A DNA stretch of 64,000 nt from positions 70,043,745 through 70,107,744 of the forward strand of contig NC_083599.1 in the NCBI RefSeq assembly GCF_020882245.1. Reading direction: 5' to 3'. Origin of the DNA: Rhopalosiphum padi (lineage: Eukaryota; Arthropoda; Insecta; Hemiptera; Aphididae). The notes under the pieces were generated by a model. It saw only the letters and a program-made list of their open reading frames with translations, searched no databases and was not told the origin of the DNA. The stretch's first letter is position 1. The number at the start of each line of letters is the position of its first letter. Positions 12,020-23,924 of the stretch are shown piece after piece. Both the position numbers and the translations under genes were made by a program.

Positions 12020-12850
12020 TTACTTGGGGCTTACTTTACTCTCATGGATTTGTGGGAACGAAACAGATCCACGACCTAAAGGCCGGACCACGTATGCCAG
12101 TAAGAGCAAGTTGGCGGGGCCTAGAGGTTTTAGTTTTTTTAAACATAATACAATAATGCCGTAATGCATTAACAGAAAAACAAAGAAACAAAATACTAGA
12201 AGAAATGATTTCTTTAGAAGTTCAGAAACAACTATAACAGCTCTGTACAGAAACGTGGACTTTAAAAATCCTCCCAAAGTAGGAAATCCAATGGAATCAT
12301 TTGAAAAAACTAACATAATACTTTTGAACAACGCCTTGTTCTGATGACCAATTTTAGGGAATATGGATGACTACTAATACATACTTTGATTTATTTAATT
12401 TTCGATTATAATTACGTAATGCATTAACTGAAAGACAACAATCATTTTTATATACGCTTAAAGAACTTCTTAGATTCTTAGTTAAGGAATCCTGATATGA
12501 TAAGGTATGATGACTAGAATACTGTAACGACCATGGAAAATACAACGGCGGGTATGATCGGCAACCCTTGAATAACTGCTTTAGATATTAATCTTTGTCG
12601 TTATAAAAGAGATCTCTTGAACGAATCTGTTCCATCCACTGAATAATTAAAAAAAGCGGGAAAATGAATTTTTGGAATTTCAGGAATAACTACAACAGCT
12701 CCTAGGTTAGGAACCTGGATTTTGAAAATCCTCCTAACGTAGGGCATACTGTGGAATTATTTTTTAAAACAATAAATTCTATGTAACAACACTTTGCCCT
12801 GATGACCGAATACTTGGAAAATGGATATCTACGAATAACGTTGAGAAACA
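12020..12850. repeat. Local repeat array, units a and b
   Basis: Blocks at 12225-12350 and 12660-12835 share AACTA.AACAGCTC, CCTGGATTTT / GTGGACTTT, AAATCCTCC, GGAAT.AT and CTGATGACC in the same order. A third copy lies at 15955-16110, on the other side of the LINE at 12930-15900. Open frames through the array are not conserved between copies. Confidence 0.75.
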
Positions 12851-12929
12851 TTCTTCTCCTTGAAGTTCCTATCCGTTACGGATGTTGGAAATCATATTAA
12901 ATATTGCTTATCTTTCTAACAATGAATGC

Positions 12930-15900
12930 ATGGACGATATAGTTCAATGGATGTTATACTGAACCAATCCCGGAGATTTTTTAGCTAAGATATCCTTCGT
13001 CTACCAGCACTTTTCCTGCCTTCTATTTTTCCTTGAAGTATAAGTTGCAGCAATCCAATATCTATGGTTATTTCTCATTATGTGACCTAGGTATTTTAAT
13101 TTCCGTGTTTTTATAATCTTTAGTAATATTTTTCTTTTTGAATTCTTTGAAGTGCTCACACGTTGGATGCTTGATCTGTCCATGAGATATTTAAGATACG
13201 GTGGTACAGTCACGTTTCCAATGCCTCTATTTTCTTACTCAATGTTTTAGTTAATGTCCATGTTTCGGCACCATATAATAAAATAGGAAAGATATAACAT
13301 CTTAATACTCTAATCTTTGTGCCCAGTAAAAAACCATGACATTTAAGTATCTTAGACATTTTTACGAATCCACCTCTGGCCATTTCAATCCGGCATTTAA
13401 CTTCCATCCCATGTTCCCAGTCCTCGTTTACCTATGTACCGAGATATTTATACTTTTGATCCTCTTCTATTTGCTGTCCCTTAATTAATATTTTTTCACT
13501 TAAATTTTGCTTTTTCATAATTACTATATATTTGGCTTTGCTAATGTTTAGAGGCAACCCAAAACTTTCACTTGTATCCACTATTCTATCTACAATTTTT
13601 CGGAGGCTTGACATATTGTTCGCGATTACAACTGTATCATTAGCGTATCTTATGTTGTTAATGCATTTACCATTTTATACCCTCATTAACTTCGTCCAAA
13701 GCTTCTCGAAGTATGAATTTTGAATATAAGTTAAATAGAAGTGGTGACAGGATGCATCCCTGTCTCACTCCTCTTTTTATTGGAATATCGTTTGCTTCTA
13801 CTCGTTTAGCAGAAGTTTGGTTCCAGTATAAATTGCTTATTATACTCAGGTCTTGCTTGACAATTCCAATCACGTCTAGTATTTTTATAAGTTTATCGTG
13901 TTCAACTCTATTGAAAGCCTTTTGATAGTGAATGAAACAAGCATATACTCGTGATTGACATCCATAGCTCTTTGAATTAAGATCTGTAGGTTTTTTAGGA
14001 AATGCTATAAATGTAGATTTTAACCACTGTGTGGGTAATTTTCCAGCACTATATATTATTAAATACCCTAGTTAGCCACGTAATACTTTCCTCATCTAAT
14101 AATTTTAAAAATTCTCCGTGTAAGTTATCCGGTCCTGGTGTTTTCCCATTCTTGATTTGGGATATTACCTTTTTGACTTCCTCAGTCATTATTGGCACAT
14201 TATTTGTAGATGTAAACTCTGGCTGATACTCTGATCTATTACCATCCTCTAAAAGTTTTTCAATATAATTTTTCCAGGTATCTATTTTTTTATGCATTTC
14301 GAAAATTATCTGATTATTTTATCGTGTAATCTCCCATTATTGCTTACTTTAAAAATACCTATTGCTTTTTTGACTTTTTTATGCATATTGAAACTGTGAT
14401 GTTTTTTCTCCAGAGCTTCTATCTCTTCTATTGGCTCTTAATCCAATTTTTATTTGCGAAACGAATTTTCTGTCATATTTGTTTTTGCAACTTTTTGTAT
14501 CTTTTTTCATCGTTTTTCAGCTTTTTTCTTTTTTCCATTAAGCCTATTATTTCGTCTGACATCCACTTTTTTCTTTGTTCTTTTAGCCATTAAATTATCG
14601 TTGCCGATCGTCTCAAATTCCTTTATTATGCGCTGAATTGTATCTTCTACTTATCATTTTATTTTTCTAGTTTTTTACAAACTTCCTTTAAAGCTTTCCT
14701 CACCTTTTCTCGTGGTTCATTATTTTTAATATTCTCTTATCCCGTTGGTTTATTTGTTGCGTTTTTTTACATCTTTTGAGCCTCACTCTAAATTTCCCAA
14801 TTACTGGAAAATGGTCTGACTCAATGTAAGCGTCAGGATTTGACTCGTAAAAAACTATTACGGAATCTTTTTGGAATAAGTATATAGTCAATTTGGTGCC
14901 TAACAATCCCTCCAAGTTGATCCTTTGGGGAAGTCCATGTGTATAAGCGTCGAGGAGGCCATTTGAAAAATGTGTTCGGTATTATAAGCTCTTTCTCTTT
15001 TATAAGTAACTTCATTCTATCCACGCGTTCATTTCTAACGCCTACACCATGTTCACCCACTAGAATCCCGAATTTCCCTTTGTCTATTTAGGCGTTAAAA
15101 TTACCCATGATGATTGTCATATCACGTTTCTTAAATTGTTTTAGTAAACCTGATATTTCGTTATAAAATTATATTTCTAGATCCTCTGCGTTTGTAATAG
15201 GAGCATAAACTTGCGCTTTATTTATATTCTCTGGATTACCATTTATTAGTTGTGTTACCATTATTCTATCTGGTACTGGTTTGAAATTTATAACGTGTTC
15301 TTGCAATCTGCATGATACAATTAGGTCAACAACATGAATATGCCTACTATTTTCATCTCCACAATGATACACCTTGTGATTATCAATAATGCGTTGTAAA
15401 TTTCCAGACCATCTCATCTCACTTATACCTATTATGTCAAATCTAAGTCTAACCATACCCGCGATTGAATTATTAATGTTTCTTGCTTTGTACATCGTCC
15501 TCAAATTTCAGGTGCATATCTTTATAGGTTCTTTCGATATGTTAATATTCTGATTAACATTTAATTTACAAGGTTTTCACCTGTTGACGACCTGAGAAGC
15601 CTTGTAGTTGTTTCTTCTCCTATCGGTTCTTAATTTTCCGAAGACCAAGTTCATCAATAAAAATATCACTAATATTCATTATGATTGCAAGGGAAAATTA
15701 ATCAGGTGGTTTCTCGTTACCTTCTTGATGGAACTTTAAATTTGGAGTTACCTTCTCCTAGCCTTTGAAGACCTCTCCTCAATATGTAAGGCAGCATGTT
15801 GAAGGTATTATTAATAATAAGGAAAATTCCTTCACCCCACAACAACAATACCTTTTTTCTACTGGAATCGCCCGCCTGTGGCTTTCCACTAGTAGGAGCT
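12930..15900 (-). mobile_element. Decayed RTE/CFDP2-like non-LTR retrotransposon
   Basis: Minus-strand blocks appear in order. Endonuclease N-terminus: MRTMYKARN and DIIGISEMRWSGN (about 15504-15380). Endonuclease C-terminal half: NTFFKWPPRRLYTWTSP and RHQIDYILI (about 14980-14870). Pre-RT: QIKNGKTPGPDNLHGEFL (about 14150). RT: GVRQGCILSPLLFNLY (about 13780). RT tail: LLYGAETWTLTKTLSKKIE (about 13250) and LKYLGHIMRN (about 13100). The domain order and endonuclease type match RTE-family LINEs whose endonuclease is often annotated as craniofacial development protein 2. Frameshifts and stops show it is inactive. A GC-rich segment (about 15830-15950) is probably its 5' UTR. Confidence 0.88.
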
Positions 15901-15954
15901 CGGGGCCCCGGGTACGCTAAGCCCGTAGCACTATGTGCCCCTCTGAGGAAAAAT

Positions 15955-16110
15955 GAATTTTTGGAATTTTAAGAATAACTACAACAGCATCTAACGGGAA
16001 CCTGGATTTCCTAACGTAGGGCACCTGTGGAATTATCTGTTAAAACAATTAAATTCTTTGTAACAACATTTAGCCTTGATTACCGAATACTTGGGAAGTG
16101 GATGTCTACG
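15955..16110. repeat. Local repeat, unit c (copy of 12660-12835)
   Basis: Shares TTTTTGGAATTT, AATAACTACAACAGC, GGAACCTGGATTT, CTAACGTAGGGCA and GAATACTTGG with 12660-12835 in the same orientation. The LINE therefore lies between copies of one repeat. Confidence 0.8.
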
Positions 16111-16483
16111 AATAACTTTGATAAACTTTGATTCTTTTAATTTTTGACTTAAATGGCCGTTATATATTAATTGAAAAATAACTATAGCAGCTCCGTACAA
16201 GAACATATTAGTGTGTTTGTTTCACCGATTTTTTGTTAAGTGTTATCAATTAATATTTTTCTTATTTTATTGATTAGCTTTTTTATATGTAAGACGATTC
16301 TAACATCTCTTCCACTCTAAAAATCGATCTAATGTTCGTCTATAATTGATAATCTATTGTTAATTAGGTTATACAAACAATAACAAGAAACAAATTGCGA
16401 TTGTTTAATACTAACAACGATTTATTTTCACATAATATTATTCGTACATGATTGTCATATAATATTGGTTTTCGATATATCGT

Positions 16484-16790
16484 GTTGTACAGCTTAAACA
16501 AATTCTGTTAGGTTTTATTAAAATGTATAAACAAAAGTGACGAAAACTTAAAAATAATCAAAAACGCAAACACAATTATTAGATACTTATTTTTAAATGG
16601 TGGTATTTATTTTCCAATACATGTATATTTTTATAACATTTTTTTCGTATAAATTTCGTTGTACAGCTTAAACATACTTCTGTTTGGTTATGTTAAAATA
16701 TATATACAAAAGTGACAAAAACTTAAAAATACAAAACACAGCTATTAGGTACTTATTTTAAAATCGTAGTATTTATTTTCTAATAAAAGT
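16484..16790. repeat. Tandem duplication, about 180-bp unit, two copies
   Basis: 16484-16615 and 16662-16788 share GTTGTACAGCTTAAACA, CTGTT.GGTT, ACAAAAGTGAC.AAAACTT, ATTAG.TACTTATTTT and AGTATTTATTTTC in order. They are diverged by several indels. No ORF is conserved. Confidence 0.8.
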
Positions 16791-17129
16791 TTATTATTAG
16801 GTAACAATAACAGTTAAATAACAATCTTATTATTTTTGTGCACAAAGGAAATTTTATTATTCTGGCTTACAAAATATAATAATTGTACATCAGTCAAAAG
16901 ACAACAAATCAAAACTTACTCAATTCTTAACATTAACATTTATTATTTTAATTTATTACACACGATTGCTATGTAGGTGCTCTCAACAATTGGAGTGCAC
17001 TAAAACTAGATAATTACAATATTAATCATTTCAAAACAATATACTATTATCAAAACAATTGGTGCATTATAATATTATAATATACAATATCGGAAAATAC
17101 AAATGACGACCATCTAGGTGTCTACACGA

Positions 17130-19320
17130 CGATCGCATTGATTTCTGGTTTTAGTATTTAAATTCCAAAGTCATCGTATACGTACTGTATATACGAGACG
17201 AAAACGCAAATCAAAACAGTACATATATATAGAAACATAGGACTCCATATACCTATGTCTCTATTTACAGCAGCATTTAGTTGCGTTGTAATTTCAATTG
17301 TATTGCTGTATTCATTTTTTTCGCGTACTTTATTTACGTACCGAACAGTTCTTACGAACAGCGAGAAGTGAGATGAATGAAAAATCAACACGACGTAACA
17401 AACATAACATGATATAATTTTTACATATTATACACTATACCCACTAGTCTATCGCTAAAGCCATAAAAGCTCACTACCCGTACTTTGTGCGCGGCATAGG
17501 GCGATTACAATTCAATTTAGTTTTGCTAAAAATGGATACGATACAAACACGGGGATGGGGATCGCTTTGTAATGAGATCCCCTTTTTCATTTTGCCTTGG
17601 GCGTACAATCAAAAGGGTTGGTGTCGCGATTGAAAAGTTGATGAAGAAAAAATTACTGATACAGGAATATAATCGTAAACAAGGAGGGGCGCGTCACAGC
17701 GGGTGCCTGCCGTGACGCACAAATGAATACAAAACAAATTTGTTTTTATGAGTTATAAAAAATTACAATTAAATATGCTGTATGATAAATTATGTCAAAT
17801 GTGTCGAGTGAATTTGTTTAAAATTACGTCATTGCTGTATTATACGTATTATAAATCGTCTTATACTATAAATACAATTAGTATACAAAGATACAAAAAT
17901 ATAATTACACAGCTGTCGCATTGATTAACAGTTTAATAGTTTAAATATACTAGTGCATATAGAGAAACATATCTTTTTAGCTCAATCTATGTTTCCATTT
18001 ACAGCAACACATAATAATTGCATTTTAATTTAAATTTAATTCTAAATATTTATTGTCGCGTACTTTATTTACGTACCGAACCAGCTCATTAGGTAATACC
18101 GAGGTATAATATTAACATCAATACGACATAACATTGTTAAATATTAATTCCGATTAAAAATGTTAAACCACATCCCACACACAAGTGTGAAATACTTTTA
18201 TAGTTTTTCTGATAATTTTCAAAAACAAATCGCGTATTAAGACGTACTCACAATTAATATTTATAGGACATCCGCATTGATTTCTAGTTAAGTATTTATA
18301 AATTCTTAAGCTATCGTATACTCTAACTCTATAGTCTATTTACGAGACGAAAACGCAAGTTATATGTACTAAAATAGGGCTGGTAAATTTTTCGAACGTG
18401 ATAATATGACAAAAATTACATGGTTTATTTGCCTGCGATATTAAATTATAAAAATATTATATAGGTACGTATATAAATAAGACAATTTTTTTTAAAATAT
18501 GTGTTAATTTAAATGTAGTTATTGTATTTGTTAGTAAACAAATAAGATATTTAATATAAGTAAAACTAATATTTAACATTACACTTAAGTATTTATTAAT
18601 TTGATGTGCTTGTTATACACTTGAGGCTAATTCTTTTGTATTCGGTTTATAATTCATTAATTTTAATTTTAACGATAAACATGCGGCACTGCATTAAACC
18701 ATTAGTCGGTTTCTTAAGTAGTGTTGATAAAATCATTTCCGAAAAGATTGACTCTCTTGAATAAGTTGAAAAAGCCTCAAATTAAATTTTTTAAAAGATT
18801 TAAACAATAATGAAAAAGTATTTACATTATTGTATCATTAGTCATTACTAATTATTAAAACAAAATATAAAATTATAAAGTAAAATATAATATGTATTTT
18901 TATTTTTTTGCGGGCCATTGCAGGCACGCATGCCACGGATTTTCCATCCCTGCGACTAGCATATATAGAGAAATCCATCTTATTGGCCCAAGCTATGTTT
19001 CCGTATACAGCAGAATAATATATGTGTAGTAAATTCACCGAGAGACCAGGACAGTGGCGACAGACAAAAACTCGTCGTTCTCTACTACCTCAATCCCTGG
19101 CGGCTGCGACCCACCTACTTATCACCTGTAGCTCCCTTATTTACATTATTCGTCGTGATCACTCGGCGAATTCACAATGAATTTCAATGTTTTTGCAATC
19201 TTTTACTTTGTCGAACTTTATTTACCTCTGAACTAGTCACAATAACAACATAAGATATTTAAAAACCAATACGACATTAAAATTACGTAACAGGTTGATA
19301 AATATGATATTATTCACACG
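17130..19320. repeat. Three diverged long tandem units with a recurring hairpin
   Basis: Units start near 17137, 17926 and 18276. Shared landmarks are GCATTGATT, TTTACGAGACGAAAACGCAA (units 1 and 3; unit 1 reads ATACGAG), a GAAACATA...TATGTTTCC-type inverted pair followed by TTTACAGCA, GCGTACTTTATTTACGTACC (units 1 and 2; degenerate in 3) and AATACGACAT. Unit 3 is interrupted by about 500 bp of AT-rich DNA at about 18380-18900. The arrangement suggests old segmental tandem duplication of a non-coding sequence or element. Confidence 0.6.
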
Positions 19321-20700
19321 TATATCGCAATAGCCAATGCTTTTCAAAATATTTGCGATTAAAAACGTGGCTAGATTTGAATGGCTCTTTTCGTAGGTCA
19401 ATTATTCTTAAGTGTGTGGAACGGGTTTATCGAATTAATTTAAATATACATCGTAAATTTATTAATATCACGAAGCAGTGAATCGTCGTACGTAGCCACG
19501 CAGGGAGTAAAATTGGCTATGTCAGAGCACTTGGTATGTAATTTATAAATGGTAATTTTAAAAGAAAATAAGTATAGGTACTTGATGTAAATGATTACAA
19601 CTGTGATCGTTATGTTTTAGGTGTAGACATCGTGAGCCTTTAAACCGGATATACTATCCGAGAGTTCGACGGTGACGATTTAGGTTAGAGGCATTAGTGA
19701 CACGAGTGACGGGTGGCCCCGGTGGTTCCGGATAACACCCGTATTCGGTCCGCCCGTGGCTCGGACTTTACACGATCGAGAGACCCTACCTAATTTCCTA
19801 AAGTATAAAAAAAAATACAACACATTGTTACAATTTTCTTATCACAGACGTTCCTAATGCCCTACCTACCTAACAAGTAGTCCGTGCCCAGACGATCGGT
19901 CGTCCGTGTCCCAAGTATAGAATCCTATGATGTCGCTCACTTCAACTGCACATATCCATACCTATATGTACCTATTTATAAGTGATTCCCCCTCCTGACC
20001 TACCTAAAGTTGAATATGTGCAGGGTGTGTGCAATAAATAATCAAACCTGTTGTGTGCACTAAATGACACAGCAAAATACGACAAATTTTACAGTTGACA
20101 TGTGAGGACCGACGTCTGGTAACAATATGAAGATTTAGGGTTGTCGGCTTAGCTGAGATGCGCAAATAATGGGAGTGAATTGAATACAACTACGAAGCGA
20201 GGACCACGCGGGCGATTCGGGGCCGGGTCCGGGAACACTAGCCCTGAACACTCGCGGAACCTTTGCGTCTAACCTAAATATAGCAAAATAATACTATAAT
20301 TTTCTTGTTTTAAAACGGTAGGTTTAATCGAGTACCTATACCTACAGGTATTGTAACGCGGTAATATTTTTAACGGTGCTGCGATTACGAGGGCAGTCAC
20401 CCGAATCGTTGAATAAAATTGTTGACGAAAAGTCGAAAAGTAATGTATGAGCGTATTCACTGTACCAGGTCCCTTTCTGAAGACTCTATTAAAAAATCTA
20501 GCGTAATTTGACCGGCGCAATGGGCCATATAACGACGATTCACCACTGGCATAATAATATCTATACATTATAAATACTTATTACCTAACCATCGTCTTGC
20601 CTAGATGTCTATGTATGTAAGTACAATAACAATATTTTATATACAAACAGTATAATATCCTTAAATCTAATGTTGTATTCGTCTTCTTGTGTGTATAGCC
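19321..20700. other. Intergenic DNA with GC-richer patches; no gene supported
   Basis: GC-richer stretches at about 19620-19800 and 20180-20270 (for example GGGTGGCCCCGGTGGTTCC) contain no open frame of interest. They may be promoter-proximal DNA of the small gene downstream, or old transposon DNA. Confidence 0.35.
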
Positions 20701-20888
20701 ATCATGGATAGAATCAAAGGATCCTGTCTACCGTAAGGATCACCAAACGAACGATTGAAAGTGACGGCGTTGGACAGTTTGAATCCACCAGTAGGCGGAT
20801 TTGTCTCTATGCAAACACGATATTGTTCCAGCGTTTAATTTATTCCTGGAAAATGTCCAATATGGCGGTGGACGTTGCGACGAAACGG
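20700..20888 (+). other. Possible 5' non-coding exon of the small orphan gene
   Basis: A GC-richer island ends at a good splice donor (ACGG|GTACGT, donor at 20889). The next credible acceptor is at 22034-22035 (CTTTCAG). If joined, the ATG at 22038 lies 2 bases into the second exon, so this exon would be 5' UTR. The small frames here do not continue sensibly across the junction. This is inference from splice signals only. Confidence 0.35.
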
Positions 20889-21599
20889 GTACGTATAATG
20901 AATTATTTTATTGTTACAGTACAATGTTAAGGAGGCGGGTCCTGCGCTGCATCTGCGACTCCGAGAATGCTCTCTCCATCTAAAATCGTGTGTATATCAA
21001 ATATATAGTTGGCATCTATCTTATATAATGAAATACACGCACAATTACCTACCTTTAAATCACCGCAACTTGTATTGATGATCAGGTCCGTTCTGACAGT
21101 AGTTTCCAAGAATACTACTAAGCACTTAAACAAAACACAAATTTAAATTTAACATATTGATATTGTATGTAAAATTTCCACGTGTGATTAGGTAGGTAAA
21201 CGTTTGCTATTATCAGTACAACGAGGTATATAATAATAAAATCTGATTAAAATCGAACGGGTTGATATTTACCTGTCATGTGAAGCGGTCAATTATTGTC
21301 CTCTTAAATTTTTTGCCTCGTATAGTTTATCTGTGGTTATTTTTATACCCGACACTGCAATAATGGCGCTATAGCAACATCATAAGTTCATTCACTCATC
21401 TCCTATATCACATTACAAAACATAATAACAATAAAAATCTAAAATATTACTCAAAAAAATATTTAAAATATTTTCTTAAATATGTTTATCTGTCGTCTGC
21501 AGCTCTTATACATAATCAGATCTTTTTTAATAGATAAAATATGTTTTGTAGGAATAACAAAACATATAACTAAATATGTTCGGAAAACATGTTTATAGT

Positions 21600-21772
21600 C
21601 CGTTCACAATAAGAATAGTAGACGGCATCGACGAGTTTCCATCGAGCGGCGGTCAGACAACACCCTTTCGTCAACCCCACCCAGTCAACTATCTGTACGC
21701 CTGTTGTGTAGTAAAGCCACGCACATGAGCATAACTCGGCTGCCGTATACCTACTATTCTTATTATGAACGG
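21600..21772. mobile_element. MITE, 173 bp, with 26-bp terminal inverted repeats
   Basis: Ends CCGTTCACAATAAGAATAG and CTATTCTTATTATGAACGG are inverted complements with one mismatch, and the pairing extends inwards (TAGACGGCA / TGCCGTATA). No transposase is present. If the UTR-exon model holds, it sits in the first intron of the orphan gene. Confidence 0.85.
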
Positions 21773-22037
21773 ACGAATAGAAGAAGAATAACGGAAGAAT
21801 AAATTATAATCCCTTATAAATTTTACCATCAACTGACATATAAATATCCTCAAATAATACATATATACAATTTTTAAGAGCATTTTTTTATAATTTAAAA
21901 TCATGTTGGTATAATAATAGAAATACCCAAACACTATAATATCACAAAAACAGACCACATAAAAATTAAAGTATTAATAATAGGTACTATTAAATATATT
22001 ATACTTATGTATTTTTTTTGTTCTCGTACTTTCAGAT

Positions 22038-23469
22038 ATGGACCACTACAAGTTTGAGTATTTATCAAAACATCCATTCATAGAAAATGACAATATTAAA
22101 GGATGGTATATAACGCTATATAAACAAACTGCCCGATGGTATGATCAAAAAGACTACAAATGTGATGTGAGTATACAATGTTTATGCATACATTACAGAT
22201 TCGATTAATAAATTGTGACAGTAGAAGAGCGTATACAAACGGCAACGCGATTCTTGTTTATGTGCTTTTCAATTGTACGTGAATGGTTTGTGATAATACA
22301 CATTGTATGTATACAGAGATAATTCTAAAACATTTCGTACTTTCAGAGATCAAATGTTCACGTTAAAAATTAAATTAAAAATCATAAATAGATCTAATGG
22401 ACTTATATTATTCTCATCAGTCAACAATAACAACAAAAACTTTACCTCCCTAAACTTAACTCAACGTATAATAACTTAAGACACTTAATTACATTATTAA
22501 GACTCTTGTGTTGTATAATAACAAAAAACCCAAACGTTATTTGAGAATTTGATCGTTTACATTACATGATATATATATTTTTATAATTAATAAATGTATG
22601 CGTTATGTTAGATATAATGTCTAAGTGTTTCAACTAATCTTTAGCGAATACTATTCACTTATTAATTTAGCCTTTAAAAAAAGAAATATTTAACGGGAAA
22701 ATACTTAAATAACTATAAATTAAATAATTGATCATTATTCGTCTTTGTCATTACATTTATATCACTCAACATTTAATTAATAACATATCTTACTACAATG
22801 AAAACTATTATAGCCCTAGACATGTTAATTATTGGGCCATTGAGAATAGGGTTGGGTCTCGGTGTGCTTATATAGTTAAATATAATATGTGTATCGTACG
22901 TTACGGTGCCTAATCTATTTTTTTATCTTTTTCTTCACTTACTGCAGTTGTACTCAATGCTTAATGAAGATCCGTCAATGTTGATTAGGGCGAACCATTC
23001 GTGTGATGGTCTGTCACAGAGAATGGCAAGTGATGATTACAGAGTACCAGATGGACTGCAATATTTTACAGATGGACCTGTAGCTCGTATATTTTCTAAG
23101 GATTGTTCACATCCATTTTCAGCATCAGATGCCTGGAGAAAAAACGGTCAGCGTTACAGGACGGTGTATACAGATTTGTGCCACTGCGACTATGCATATA
23201 TCAATATATTACAATACCTATGGAATTCAATTATGAATCCAATAATTTGTTAAGGGGTTTTATGCTTCCAAAAATCAATACTTACTTTTTTATCTGGTCT
23301 TTGCATATAAATATATCTATAATTAACTTCATAGCTAACATATTATGTCATATTAGGTTCCAAATTTGGCGTCACCGCCGGCACAATCCCAATCTCATTC
23401 CTTAGTTATGGTGGCCGTATTATGAAAAAAACTAGAGAAATACAAAGAAGAAACAGAGAATACCAATGA
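22038..23469 (+). CDS. Three-exon gene of unknown function, 146 codons
   Basis: Not recognised. Exons are 22038-22166, 22948-23146 and 23357-23469. Junctions are GAT|GTGAGT...CTGCAG|TTG (phase 0) and AACG|GTCAGC...TATTAG|GT (phase 1), and the frame stays open to TGA at 23467-23469. The start ATG has G at -3 and G at +4 and directly follows an acceptor (CTTTCAG, 22029-22035), so a 5' UTR exon is likely. AATAAA at 23536-23541 fits as the poly(A) signal. The product is soluble-looking, rich in Asp, Tyr and Arg, with no signal peptide; landmarks are KGWYITLYKQ, FTDGPVARIF, HPFSASDAWRKNG and a basic C-terminus (MKKTREIQRRNREY). Intron lengths are 781 and 210 bp. A second possible last exon at 23811-23923 joins exon 2 in the same phase. 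Exon structure and coding signal make a real gene likely; its role is unknown. Confidence 0.6.
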
Positions 23470-23535
23470 TTAACAGTGAATTAAAATTTTAAACTATTAT
23501 ATAAATACGCAATTTATAAACTATGACGAATATAT

Positions 23536-23541
23536 AATAAA
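23536..23541 (+). terminator. Poly(A) signal AATAAA after the orphan gene
   Basis: AATAAA lies 67 bases past the TGA of the exon ending at 23469. Confidence 0.5.
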
Positions 23542-23810
23542 GGATCATATTATATTGTTTTAATAGCCACGAACCAAAGTTAGATACATTATTTGACAGA
23601 AAATTCAGGGAAATTTTAATAAGATAATAAATTCGTTCTGCTTGTCACACGATTCCTCGCGCAATTATATTTAATTTTTAACTTGTTAAAATTTTTTTTT
23701 TTAAGATTTTTACGCAATATAATTTGAAGTAGAATATTAAAGGTACTATTAATAAAGGTTCATAAATCTTACCTATGAAGGTTGTTTCTTAAATGATTGA
23801 AAATCCACAG

Positions 23811-23923
23811 GAACCGATGAAGGGAAACGTGTGACTGTTGGGTATTCCATAATTCCTGGTACATTGTTCTATGATGAGGTCCCAACTCCGCCACCACTTA
23901 CTACGGTTACAAATAACTCATAG
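23811..23923 (+). CDS. Candidate alternative last exon of the orphan gene
   Basis: Follows a good acceptor (AAATCCACAG, 23801-23810) and accepts the same phase as exon 3 at 23357: exon 2 ends with one spare G, which becomes a Gly codon in both joins. The frame is open for 36 codons after the split Gly and ends at TAG (23921-23923), with GKRVTVGYSIIPGTLFYDEV and a Pro/Thr-rich end. It has the same length as exon 3 (113 nt), and AATAAA follows at 24009-24014. It could be a mutually exclusive terminal exon. Alternatively it is joined to exon 3 through a weak donor at TATG|GTGGCC, which also keeps frame. Confidence 0.4.
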
Positions 23924-23924
23924 T

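Noticed and set aside
13667..13873. Short ORFs resembling reverse transcriptase as possible host genes
   Set aside because: They are fragments of one decayed LINE whose endonuclease-RT order runs from 15.5 to 13.0 kb.
20801..20983. 61-codon ORF at the possible 5' exon of the orphan gene
   Set aside because: It lacks an ATG start, passes through a good donor site, and its frame is preceded by a stop; better read as 5' UTR.
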